Source: Candidatus Nitrosotalea sinensis
Lineage (GTDB): Archaea > Thermoproteota > Nitrososphaeria > Nitrososphaerales > Nitrosopumilaceae
DNA: 64,000 bases
Direction of reading: 5' to 3'
Assembly (NCBI RefSeq): GCF_900143675.1
Contig: NZ_FRFC01000009.1
Coordinates: 30,842 to 94,841 of the forward strand
Shown here: positions 32,295 to 40,181 of the stretch, in pieces
How positions within the stretch are numbered: position 1 is the stretch's first letter
How the letters are laid out: every line of letters begins with the position of its first letter
The notes under the pieces: generated by a model
Seen by the model: only the letters and a program-made list of their open reading frames with translations
Database searches by the model: none
Told to the model about the DNA's origin: nothing
Made by a program: the position numbers and the translations under genes

Positions 32295-32696
32295 GTGTTG
32301 AATTTTGGCCTTGTTCCATTTTAACACAAGTACTATAGACAGTGCAATTATTCCTCCTTGAAGCGCTTTAGCAGACAAGTCTATTACGCCAATATCCTCC
32401 TGCAATCCTACAACTGGAAGAGAGACAGTTCTTGATATAACATACAGTCCGACCAATGCAACAGATAGAAGACTAGCTATGACATATGGTGCTCTGCTGT
32501 GCAATCTGTTTTTTATCATCCAGATTCCAAGTGGAAGGTAAGATATGGCCGCAGTTGCAAATAACATTGTTTCAATCTGGCTTGGACCATCAGCAGATTC
32601 TTGCATTTGTGAATATGCCACAAAGAAATAGAGTCCACTGTTTGATAGTGCAAGAAGTGTTATCAAGGCTATTAATCCAGATGTAAGTCGGTCCAT
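32286..32696 (-). CDS. Integral membrane protein, four helices
   Basis: A 136-residue protein with four predicted transmembrane segments (about 7-27, 43-62, 68-88, 108-128) and short loops. No motif lets me assign a family. It is convergent to the ArsR-like gene (9-bp overlap) and divergent from the exported protein at 32771 across 74 bp. Confidence 0.7.
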   Translation of the reverse strand: MDRLTSGLIALITLLALSNSGLYFFVAYSQMQESADGPSQIETMLFATAAISYLPLGIWMIKNRLHSRAPYVIASLLSVALVGLYVISRTVSLPVVGLQEDIGVIDLSAKALQGGIIALSIVLVLKWNKAKIQHSL

Positions 32697-32770
32697 AAGA
32701 TATCATCAGACAAGTCTCATTTAACTATCTAGTTACCATTCTCATCAACGAAAATGGCAGTATTCATTTT

Positions 32771-33070
32771 ATGTCAAATCCACACAATAGCACCTTAATG
32801 CGAGTTTCTACCTACGGACTAGTTGTACTGACCATACTTGGAATCAGTTCGCCACTGTTAGCTTTTGCAGAGACTGAAAATGAGGCAAATGAAGGTGCAA
32901 ATGAGATTGAAACACAAGCAGAGCACGGAGGATCTGATAGACATTCAGGTTCTGCAAGTTCTGAGATGGTGTTATTTGTCACAATTGCTGCGATAGCAAG
33001 TGTTGTTGCATATTCAGGATGGAAAGTATACAAGATACGAAAACGAACTACATCAAAAGCAACGGTGTAG
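32771..33070 (+). CDS. Small exported protein with C-terminal membrane anchor
   Basis: A 99-residue protein: signal peptide (about 12-33, ending LLAFA), a short exposed stretch very rich in Glu, Asn, His, Ser and Gly, then a transmembrane helix (about 66-86) and a basic tail. This is the layout of a surface-anchored small protein. The polytopic protein at 33074 starts 3 nt after its stop, so the two are co-translated and probably work together. Confidence 0.72.
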   Translation: MSNPHNSTLMRVSTYGLVVLTILGISSPLLAFAETENEANEGANEIETQAEHGGSDRHSGSASSEMVLFVTIAAIASVVAYSGWKVYKIRKRTTSKATV

Positions 33071-33073
33071 TTT

Positions 33074-33577
33074 ATGCATATTTTTTCTAAAAAAAGCATA
33101 GGCATTGTTGCAATTTTATTATTTTGCATTCCAAGTATTGCATATGCAGATAATGAAAGAAACAACAGTGTTGCAGTAAATCTAGGATGGATTTCAATCT
33201 GGGTTGGAATAATTGCAAATCTTTCTCTTGTCATATTCAAAATAGCAAAAAAAATTCCAACAATAGTAGGAAGTATTGGATCAGTATCAAACTTTGCTCC
33301 TTTTTACAAACCAGTGCTAGACCTACACATAATGCTTAACAGTATAGGATTTTTTGCAGGGATTATACATGGAATTATGCTTGTGCGCGGACTAGATCAC
33401 ATATCATTATCTCTTGCAATTGTAATGACATTTTCAATGGCAAGCGGAATTGTTTTAAGATGCACTTCTGGGAAAAATTTGAAAATATTCGGAAGGCTGG
33501 CACATGGTCAATTCATACTTGCAGTTTTACTTGTGGTCCTAGTTGTATTGCATATACTCACACATGTAAAATTTTGA
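33074..33577 (+). CDS. Polytopic membrane protein with intramembrane histidines (possible b-type heme protein)
   Basis: A 167-residue protein with a signal-like first helix and about four more transmembrane helices. Histidines fall within or next to helices (VLDLHIML, GIIHGIML, LAHGQFI, LHILTHVKF), the placement seen in cytochrome b561/ferric-reductase-like heme binders, where pairs of His on neighbouring helices hold heme. I cannot confirm a family. It forms a unit with the small exported protein upstream. Confidence 0.68.
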   Translation: MHIFSKKSIGIVAILLFCIPSIAYADNERNNSVAVNLGWISIWVGIIANLSLVIFKIAKKIPTIVGSIGSVSNFAPFYKPVLDLHIMLNSIGFFAGIIHGIMLVRGLDHISLSLAIVMTFSMASGIVLRCTSGKNLKIFGRLAHGQFILAVLLVVLVVLHILTHVKF

Positions 33578-33682
33578 CTAGTTTACAAGATGTGATTCCA
33601 TACATTTGGAATGTGTTATGTTCAGTTAGATGAAGCTAATTTTTTGTTAGATTATATACCCAAATGCATCCAATGATACACA

Positions 33683-34453
33683 ATGGCTATACTTGAGATA
33701 AAAGACCTTCACGTACAACGAGACGGCAAAGAAATACTCAAGGGAGTAAATCTCAAGACAGGACCAGGCGAGATTCATGCAATCATGGGTCCAAACGGTT
33801 CTGGAAAGAGTACATTATCATATACAATTTTAGGCCATCCCAAATACGAAGTAACAAAAGGTGACATTTTGCTTGACGGACAGAGCATATTAGATCTTTC
33901 AACAGATGAAAGATCAAAGAAAGGACTGTTCTTAGCATTTCAATATCCAACCGAAGTTTCAGGTGTAGGATATTCTCATTTTCTTAGAACTGCATACAAT
34001 GCATTAAGCAAATCACTTGCAGATGAAAAAAGAGAAGTCTTTCTCACAGTAAGAGAGTTTCAAAATTATCTAAAGAAGAATCTTGATGAAGTAGGACTAA
34101 AACATGATTTCCTTTCTAGATATCTCAATGAAGGATTCTCAGGAGGAGAGAAAAAAAGATCAGAGGTTTTACAGATGGCAGTACTCCAGCCAAGAATTTC
34201 AATACTTGATGAACCAGATTCAGGTCTTGACATTGATGCAGTACAAGCAGTTGCCAAGGCAATTAGTGCAGTATCAAGAAAAGATGCAACAGTGATTGTA
34301 ATTACACACTATGCAAGAATACTCAAGTTCCTTGACAAGCTTGACTATGTGCATGTCATGGCACAGGGTAAGATGATAAAAGAAGGTCCAAAGGAGCTTG
34401 CTGATGAACTAGAACAAAAAGGCTATGCTTGGCTTGGAATCCAAGATACATAA
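33683..34453 (+). CDS. sufC: Fe-S cluster assembly ATPase SufC
   Basis: A 256-residue ABC-type ATPase of the SufBCD scaffold that builds Fe-S clusters. Walker A GPNGSGKST is near residue 37, the SufC-type signature is FSGGEKKRSE (~153), Walker B is ISILDEPDSGLDIDA, and the switch His is in IVITHYAR. The FQYPTEVSGVGYSHFLR segment is specific to SufC. It stands alone, about 19 kb from sufB-sufD-sufS-sufU at 53-58 kb. A TATA-like TTATATAC lies about 30 bp upstream, so it has its own promoter. Confidence 0.96.
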   Translation: MAILEIKDLHVQRDGKEILKGVNLKTGPGEIHAIMGPNGSGKSTLSYTILGHPKYEVTKGDILLDGQSILDLSTDERSKKGLFLAFQYPTEVSGVGYSHFLRTAYNALSKSLADEKREVFLTVREFQNYLKKNLDEVGLKHDFLSRYLNEGFSGGEKKRSEVLQMAVLQPRISILDEPDSGLDIDAVQAVAKAISAVSRKDATVIVITHYARILKFLDKLDYVHVMAQGKMIKEGPKELADELEQKGYAWLGIQDT

Positions 34454-34488
34454 GAGAATAAAACTTTCTAAAATAATTGTAAACAGTC

Positions 34489-34932
34489 ATGAATCCAGGA
34501 GACAATACGCCGGATTTTGAGTTAGAAGCAAATACGGGAGAGAAAATTAGACTTTATTCATACATAGGAAAAAAAGAGATTATTTTATTTTTTTACGTAA
34601 AAGACAACACTCCGGGTTGTACTACAGAAGTAAAAGGCGTAAAGGAAAATTATCAGAAAATATTAGACAGATATGAGGTATTTGGAATAAATCATGATTC
34701 CATAAAGTCTCATGTCGATTTTTGCAGCAAGCATGATCTACCATTTAGAATACTATCAGACCCTGGCAAGAAAGTGGCTTCCATGTATGATGCAAGGGGT
34801 GCTCTTGGTGCATATACAAAAAGAATAACATACCTAATAGGGGTTGATGGCAAGATAAAAGAGATAGTTCATGGTATGAGTGCGTCAAATCACATAGAAT
34901 TCATCCAAAGACTGGGCCAATCAAAAATTTAA
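34489..34932 (+). CDS. Peroxiredoxin, Bcp/AhpC-TSA type
   Basis: A 147-residue thiol peroxidase that reduces hydrogen peroxide and organic hydroperoxides. The peroxidatic cysteine is C44 in FYVKDNTPGCTTE. The residue five places later, where many Bcp enzymes carry the resolving Cys, is not Cys; the only other Cys (DFCSKH, ~83) is elsewhere, so it may work as a 1-Cys or atypical enzyme. It follows sufC by 35 bp, a sensible partnership because Fe-S clusters are peroxide-sensitive. Confidence 0.92.
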   Translation: MNPGDNTPDFELEANTGEKIRLYSYIGKKEIILFFYVKDNTPGCTTEVKGVKENYQKILDRYEVFGINHDSIKSHVDFCSKHDLPFRILSDPGKKVASMYDARGALGAYTKRITYLIGVDGKIKEIVHGMSASNHIEFIQRLGQSKI

Positions 34933-35005
34933 TAAAAAAAAGACAATAATGGTGTCTAAAGTTTCTTACATACATATACAAACCTGATTTTTCAATTATA
35001 CCATC

Positions 35006-35164
35006 ATGCAAATAGACAATCAACCAAAATCAGATGAATTTTACACAAACTGTATGAGATATTTTGAAGCACTACGAAAGACTGGAAAGCAGGACTTTGG
35101 TTTTGAAGATGAATTTTTCTACACCATGCCTGCCATGTCAGAGAAGATAGTCAGCGAACAATAG
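35006..35164 (+). CDS. 52-residue hypothetical protein
   Basis: A short complete frame from ATG 35006 to TAG 35162-35164. The product is acidic, aromatic-rich and helical (DEFYTNCMRYFEALRKTG, then GFEDEFFYTMPAMSEKIV). No domain is recognised. It is preceded at about 25-30 nt by a TATA-like ACATATACAAAC, suggesting a leaderless or nearly leaderless mRNA, and lies between the peroxiredoxin and tRNA-Leu genes without overlapping anything. Codon use looks like its neighbours. Confidence 0.6.
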   Translation: MQIDNQPKSDEFYTNCMRYFEALRKTGKQDFGFEDEFFYTMPAMSEKIVSEQ

Positions 35165-35206
35165 AACACGGTTTCAGTTATATATTCAGTATAGGGATCT
35201 CTGGTT

Positions 35207-35305
35207 GCAGAGGTACCGAAGCCCGGTCAACCGAGAGGGACTCAAGATCTTTCATAAGATATCCCTTCCCTTAGGGGTTCGTGGGTTCAAATCCCACCCT
35301 CTGCA
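35207..35305 (+). tRNA. tRNA-Leu (CAA anticodon) with a 14-nt intron
   Basis: Acceptor GCAGAGG (35207-35213) pairs with CCTCTGC (35298-35304), discriminator A35305; CCA is not encoded. T stem GTGGG/CCCAC with loop TTCAAAT. The anticodon stem AGGGA (35236-35240) pairs with TCCCT (35262-35266) only if 14 nt (35247-35260) are removed, giving loop C-T-CAA-G-A. The intron has ATCTT/AAGAT able to pair across a 4-nt loop. A long variable arm (CCC-TTA-GGGG type) confirms a class II leucine tRNA. TTATATATT lies about 25 nt upstream. Confidence 0.93.
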
Positions 35306-35410
35306 TCTTTCTTGTCTTTGTTTACAGTTTGGCTCATCAAAACCTCGTGATTTTCGTCCATGACAATCCATGCTAGTGTTTATTAGAAAATTTTGCCATA
35401 CCAGAATATA

Positions 35411-36631
35411 ATGGGAGAAAAAAGGGACAAAATACCAGGCCCAAAGGCGCTGCGTGTCATTAATACCATGAAAAAACATGCCTATGATTCCACATTCATG
35501 TACTCCTTGGTTATTTCACATGGTCATAATTGTATCATAGAAGATATTGATGGAAACAAGTACCTAGATTTCACATCAAACATAGGGGCATGTCCTCTAG
35601 GATATTCACATCCAGACATAATAGAGACACTTGCACAATATTCATCAAACGGGACATACAAGATAGCAGGTCAGGATTTTTATTGTCAGGAACATGCAGA
35701 CCTTGCTGAAGATATTTCGAAAATTTTGCCATCAGGATTTAAAACATTTTTCATAAACAGCGGAGCAGAAGCAGTAGAAAATGCAATCAAGATTGCATAT
35801 AGAAAGAAAGGTCCACTTCCAGGAATTTCATGCATTGGAGCATTTCATGGGAGAACCTTGGGTGCACTTAGTTTTACAGCAAGCAGACCAGTACACAAGT
35901 ATAATTTTCCAGAATTTCCGTCAAAGAGAATCAAGTTTTGTACAAGAGATGACGATCCAGAGATAGATGCAATAGAAGATCTTCTAAAGGAAAACAAAAT
36001 TGCATTCATCATGACAGAAATAATTCAGGGAGAAGGAGGATACAACGTAGCAAGTAAAAAGTTTGTTTCCAATTTGAGAAAATTTGCAACAAGATATGGT
36101 GTTCCCTTGATTTTAGATGAAGTACAATCCGGGATTGGTCATACTGGCAAGTGGTGGGCTTTTGAGCATTACAACATAAGACCAGACATAATGACTAGTG
36201 CAAAAGCATTACAGATAGGTGCCACTGCTTTTGACAAAAAGTATGAACCCGCTACAAGATCAGCTCTATCAAGTACATGGGGAGGAGGAAATAGAATAGA
36301 CATGGCAGTAGGTTCCAAAGTCATACAGGTGATAAAACGTGACAAACTGCTTGAAAATGCAACAAAGATGGGAAACATGCTCAGAAAAGGTTTGAGTGAA
36401 ATGATTGGAAAGAAAGGCATAGTCGATGTCAGAGGACTAGGCCTTATGATAGGAGTAGAGTTTGATACTGCACATCATCGTGATAAAAAGCTGTCAGATC
36501 TGTTCAAACATGGATTGCTGACATTAGGAGCAGGCCAAAAATCAATGAGAATCATACCACCACTGATAATTACAAAAGAGCAAATTCATCAGGGTTTGGA
36601 CATCATGCATCAAGTCTTGATGAGGAACTAA
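35411..36631 (+). CDS. Class III aminotransferase (lysine-6/4-aminobutyrate type)
   Basis: A PLP enzyme of 406 residues from ATG 35411 (a TTG six codons earlier also opens the frame but is less likely). Class III marks: FFINSGAEAVENAIKIA, FHGRTLGALS, ILDEVQSGIGHTGK and the PLP lysine in SAKALQIG. The later SSTWGGGNRIDM stretch resembles L-lysine 6-transaminase more than acetylornithine enzymes, but substrate cannot be fixed by reading. Its 3' end overlaps the convergent acyl-CoA dehydrogenase by 4 bp. Confidence 0.88.
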   Translation: MGEKRDKIPGPKALRVINTMKKHAYDSTFMYSLVISHGHNCIIEDIDGNKYLDFTSNIGACPLGYSHPDIIETLAQYSSNGTYKIAGQDFYCQEHADLAEDISKILPSGFKTFFINSGAEAVENAIKIAYRKKGPLPGISCIGAFHGRTLGALSFTASRPVHKYNFPEFPSKRIKFCTRDDDPEIDAIEDLLKENKIAFIMTEIIQGEGGYNVASKKFVSNLRKFATRYGVPLILDEVQSGIGHTGKWWAFEHYNIRPDIMTSAKALQIGATAFDKKYEPATRSALSSTWGGGNRIDMAVGSKVIQVIKRDKLLENATKMGNMLRKGLSEMIGKKGIVDVRGLGLMIGVEFDTAHHRDKKLSDLFKHGLLTLGAGQKSMRIIPPLIITKEQIHQGLDIMHQVLMRN

Positions 36632-37881
36632 TACGAATCGTATTTTTCGCCCATTTCAAGCGAGGCTATCTTTAGTTTTAGAACCTCGTTTGCCCCTTCA
36701 TATATTACAATTGCCCTAGAATCAAGAAAGTGCCTTGCCACCCTGCTTGTCTTTTGATATCCATACGAGCCAAAGACCTGGACTGCTCTGTTCGCGCAGT
36801 CAAATGCAGCATTAGTGGCATGAAGTTTAGCAATTGCGGCAAGCCTGTCAGCCCTATTTCGCAATGCAGAATATTCAGTATTTTGTCTATTTAGAGAAGA
36901 CATCCAATTGGCATCATTTTCTTTGAGATTTTCCACATAATCATGTAGCCTCTGCCTAGCAATACCAGCTCTATATACCAACCATCGTGAACTTTCGATG
37001 TTTACAATCATTGTTGCAATATGTTCCTGTATGAGCTGTTTTTTTGCAAGTACAGAACCATGTTGTTCTCTTTTTTGCGAGTATTTTATGGATTCGTCAA
37101 GACAATCTTTCATTACACCCACAGCACCTGCTGCCACACTGAGCCTTCCATCAATTAATGCACTATATGCAACACTAAGACCACTACCTAATTTTCCAAG
37201 CAAATTCTCTTTTGGTACAAGACAATTCTCAAAAGTAATCTCTGCATTTTTTACAGTGAGCAGACCCATCTTATTTTTCATCTCTTCTGAGCTAAATCCC
37301 TTGGAATTAGTGTCAACAATGAATGCAGATATCTTTCCATCAGGACCTTTAGCATAGGTGGTTATCACTTTTGCAAAAGTGCCATTTCCAACCCAGTGTT
37401 TTGTCCCATTTAATACGTAATTATCTCCACGTTCTTCAAATTTTGTTGACATTCGTCCCGGATCACTTCCTGCATCAGGTTCTGTTAATGCAAAACCCAT
37501 GATATTAGTGCCATTTGTAGTGTTAACAAGATACTTTTGTTTTTGTTCTGCATTTCCCCAGTTTTGTATAACCATTTGTCCTATGGATACATGTGCAGAA
37601 AAAAATGTTCGAAGAGAATTTCCTTCTCTTCCTATTCTTTCCAGTGCAAAAAGATAAGTCAAAATGTCATAGCCTAATCCTCCATATTTTTTTGAGATTG
37701 GACATCCAAGCATCCCAATCTCTCCAAATTCAGGAATCACTCGGTCGTTTATTTTTTCATCAAGATAGCATCTGGTTTCATAATCTCTAATTGATTTACA
37801 TACTCGGTCTACTTTATTAAGAAAATTTTTTTGTTCTTCAGATACTTCAAAATTCATCTTTGATAAATTAGACCATGACAT
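36628..37881 (-). CDS. Acyl-CoA dehydrogenase
   Basis: A 417-residue flavoenzyme that oxidises acyl-CoA to enoyl-CoA. FAD/substrate motifs GFALTEPDAGSDPGRMST (near 130) and GTKHWVGNGTFA, and a C-terminal IYEGANEVLK in which Glu is at the position used as catalytic base in glutaryl-CoA/short-chain members. Start ATG 37881 is used; ATG 37857 (MNFEVSEEQ) would also fit the family N-terminus. The neighbouring aminotransferase could feed an amino-acid or glutarate-like route; that link is inference. Confidence 0.92.
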   Translation of the reverse strand: MSWSNLSKMNFEVSEEQKNFLNKVDRVCKSIRDYETRCYLDEKINDRVIPEFGEIGMLGCPISKKYGGLGYDILTYLFALERIGREGNSLRTFFSAHVSIGQMVIQNWGNAEQKQKYLVNTTNGTNIMGFALTEPDAGSDPGRMSTKFEERGDNYVLNGTKHWVGNGTFAKVITTYAKGPDGKISAFIVDTNSKGFSSEEMKNKMGLLTVKNAEITFENCLVPKENLLGKLGSGLSVAYSALIDGRLSVAAGAVGVMKDCLDESIKYSQKREQHGSVLAKKQLIQEHIATMIVNIESSRWLVYRAGIARQRLHDYVENLKENDANWMSSLNRQNTEYSALRNRADRLAAIAKLHATNAAFDCANRAVQVFGSYGYQKTSRVARHFLDSRAIVIYEGANEVLKLKIASLEMGEKYDSY

Positions 37882-37922
37882 AATTTACACAAGACATATC
37901 CTAATAGATATCACTTTAGTTT

Positions 37923-38045
37923 CTACACTTTTACAATTTGGATCTGTCGCACATGATGTCTTGAGAGATCTTCATGCAGTGCAGCGTGGGATTCATCAGT
38001 AAAGGTAAGGTTACACCTATAGCATTTCCACGCTTTTGTGCTCAC
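37923..38045 (-). CDS. 40-residue C2H2-like zinc-finger protein
   Basis: A tiny complete frame from GTG 38045 to TAG 37923-37925. It has a single C2H2-type pattern: C8-x2-C11 (WKCYRCNLTF) and histidines at 20, 24, 30 and 31 (SHAALHEDLSRHH), with conserved-looking aromatic and hydrophobic spacing of a classical finger. A stop codon two codons upstream forces the GTG start. It lies alone between acyl-CoA dehydrogenase and the HD-domain gene. Probably nucleic-acid binding. Confidence 0.62.
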   Translation of the reverse strand: MSTKAWKCYRCNLTFTDESHAALHEDLSRHHVRQIQIVKV

Positions 38046-38240
38046 GAATTAGTTACGCCATTTTAATTTATAAATATATTGCACTTAAGGGTATTTTTTT
38101 GCATAACTAAGATCATGGATCAAAATGTTTGGAATTTTTAGTGTTTTGTGGTGACATTTACAGAATTTTTACCTAGGCAAGATATAGAAAATCAGTGTGC
38201 CACCTGATTTATAAAATCAATTCTTGCAAAAGAGCAAAAG

Positions 38241-38861
38241 TTGAGTCTAAAGAAATTAGAAAAAGCAATCAGGAAAAAACTAGAGGAGAATGACCCGGCC
38301 CATGATTATAATCACATAATGAGAGTACTTAAAAATGCAAAAAAGATTGCAAAAAAAGAAGATGTAAACATGAAAGTGATAACAGCTGCAGTTTTGCTCC
38401 ATGATGTGATATCATATCCAAAATCTGATCCTAGATCAAAAAAATCTTCCATAGAGAGTGCAAAAGCATCTAGAAAAATTCTGAAAAATTATAGATTCAC
38501 CCAAATCCAGATAGATGCAATAGCAGATGCAATAAGAGATCATAGCTTTTCAAGAGGTGTTACGCCCTCTACCATTGAAGGAAAAATACTACAAGATGCA
38601 GACAGACTTGATGCTCTTGGAGCAATAGGAATAGCAAGAACATTTTCTGTTGGAGGAGCAGAGAACAGACCATTTTATTACAGCAAGGATCCTTTTTGCA
38701 AAAGACGTTTTCCAGACGATAAGAGTTGGACAGTTGATCATTTTTACAAAAAACTTTTACTGCTTGAAAAAACTATGAATACCAATACTGGCAGAGCAGA
38801 GGCAAGAAAAAGAATCAGCATGATGAAAAAATTTCTAGATCAATTGAAAAAAGAGATCTAG
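38241..38861 (+). CDS. HD-domain phosphohydrolase
   Basis: A 206-residue metal-dependent hydrolase. HD residues: H in HDYNHIMRV (~22), the HD pair in LLHDVISYP (~52), a later H in DHSFSRG, and D in LQDADRLDALGAIG (~117). This matches uncharacterised HD proteins related to YedJ-type phosphohydrolases acting on nucleotides or related phosphoesters. The start is TTG 38241; no ATG is in frame upstream. Its end overlaps the convergent 103-residue gene by 4 bp. Confidence 0.88.
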   Translation: MSLKKLEKAIRKKLEENDPAHDYNHIMRVLKNAKKIAKKEDVNMKVITAAVLLHDVISYPKSDPRSKKSSIESAKASRKILKNYRFTQIQIDAIADAIRDHSFSRGVTPSTIEGKILQDADRLDALGAIGIARTFSVGGAENRPFYYSKDPFCKRRFPDDKSWTVDHFYKKLLLLEKTMNTNTGRAEARKRISMMKKFLDQLKKEI

Positions 38862-39169
38862 CCGTAATCTATGTAGCGTTTGTATCTTTTTTCAATCTCA
38901 GAATTATTTCCAGTTAGTATTTTTCGTATTTCATCAGCATGCTTGTATTTGGTATAATCAGTCATTTCTTTAAACATGGCATCTTGAGGAAACGCATTTG
39001 TGAGAAGTTCTAGCATGTTAAAGTATTCCACTACTTTTTCTCGAAATTGCTCTTTGGTAGGTCTTCTAATTTTGTTTATTCTAAACCAGATAGACGCCCA
39101 GCTTGCACCCACTACATGTGGTAACAAATCATACGCACGAGTTATCTCAAAAGTTAGGTCTTCTCTCAT
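38858..39169 (-). CDS. 103-residue conserved hypothetical protein, co-transcribed with hemB
   Basis: A soluble, mostly helical protein of 103 residues with no recognised domain (FEITRAYDLLPHVVGASWA near the start; basic KRYKRYIDYG end). Its ATG overlaps the hemB stop by 4 bp, so it is the last gene of the hemA/hemB unit. A role in tetrapyrrole metabolism is suggested only by place. Confidence 0.68.
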   Translation of the reverse strand: MREDLTFEITRAYDLLPHVVGASWASIWFRINKIRRPTKEQFREKVVEYFNMLELLTNAFPQDAMFKEMTDYTKYKHADEIRKILTGNNSEIEKRYKRYIDYG

Positions 39170-40146
39170 CTTTCTGCAAGTGTCTTTGCGGCACCCTTTG
39201 AGAAATATGTTACTATCATGTCAGCACCAGCACGCTTGATTGCAGTTAGAATCTCTAGTGTTACCTCTTTTTCATCAATATAACCTGCCATGGCAGCTGC
39301 CTTGACAAGAGCGTATTCTCCTGAGACACTGTATGCAGCAATTGGCACATTAAACTTTGATTTTGTCATAGAAATAAGATCAAGGTATGCAAGTGCAGGT
39401 TTTATCATTACAATATCCACACCTTCTTGGATATCAGTCTCAACTTCGCGCATTGCTTCTTTTGGATTAGTGTATGGTAACTGGTAGGTCTTTCTATCTC
39501 CAAACTGTGGAGCAGAGTGAGCCATGTCTTTGAATGGAGAATATAGAGATGAACGATGTTTTGCGGAATGTGACATTATTGCAACATCGGTAAATCCCGC
39601 ATCATCAAGACCTTGTCGTATTGCCTTTACTTGTCCGTCCATCATTGCAGATGGCGATACTACATCTACACCTGCTTGAGCTTGGCTGACTGCAACTTTT
39701 GCAAGAGTTTCGAGACTTGAATCATTATCTATCTTATCACCTCTGACCAGCCCACAATGACCAGAACTGGTATACTGACACAAACAAACATCAGACATTA
39801 TCACAATGTCATTTCCTAGATTTTTTCGTATCTCAGCTATTGTTTTTTGTACAATTCCGTTTTGAATGAAAGCAGAGGTACCATGTTCATCTTTGTGTGA
39901 AGGTATTCCAAATACCATTACAGCAGGAATTTTCAGATCTGCAATAGAGTTTACTTCAGATACAACATCACCAAGTGAAAGTCTTTCCATGCCTGGCATT
40001 GAACTTCCTTGAATTTTGGATTTCAAATCTTCTTGTACAAATATTGGGCAGATCAGGTCCTTTGGAGACAGACGTACTTCTTCCAATAGTTCTCTAATTT
40101 TACCACTCTTTCGTAGTCGTCGCAGTCTCACATTAGGAAAAGACAT
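39166..40146 (-). CDS. hemB: Porphobilinogen synthase (5-aminolevulinate dehydratase)
   Basis: HemB condenses two 5-aminolevulinates to porphobilinogen. 326 residues, normal length. The zinc-type cysteine cluster DVCLCQYTSSGHC is complete (three Cys), and both active-site lysines are present: SHSAKHRSSLYSPFKD and VMIKPALAYLD. So it should be a Zn-dependent enzyme. It lies 35 bp downstream of hemA and overlaps the 103-residue gene by 4 bp. Confidence 0.96.
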   Translation of the reverse strand: MSFPNVRLRRLRKSGKIRELLEEVRLSPKDLICPIFVQEDLKSKIQGSSMPGMERLSLGDVVSEVNSIADLKIPAVMVFGIPSHKDEHGTSAFIQNGIVQKTIAEIRKNLGNDIVIMSDVCLCQYTSSGHCGLVRGDKIDNDSSLETLAKVAVSQAQAGVDVVSPSAMMDGQVKAIRQGLDDAGFTDVAIMSHSAKHRSSLYSPFKDMAHSAPQFGDRKTYQLPYTNPKEAMREVETDIQEGVDIVMIKPALAYLDLISMTKSKFNVPIAAYSVSGEYALVKAAAMAGYIDEKEVTLEILTAIKRAGADMIVTYFSKGAAKTLAER

Positions 40147-40181
40147 TATACATAAACACCCTGTTTAGCAAATATAATTTG

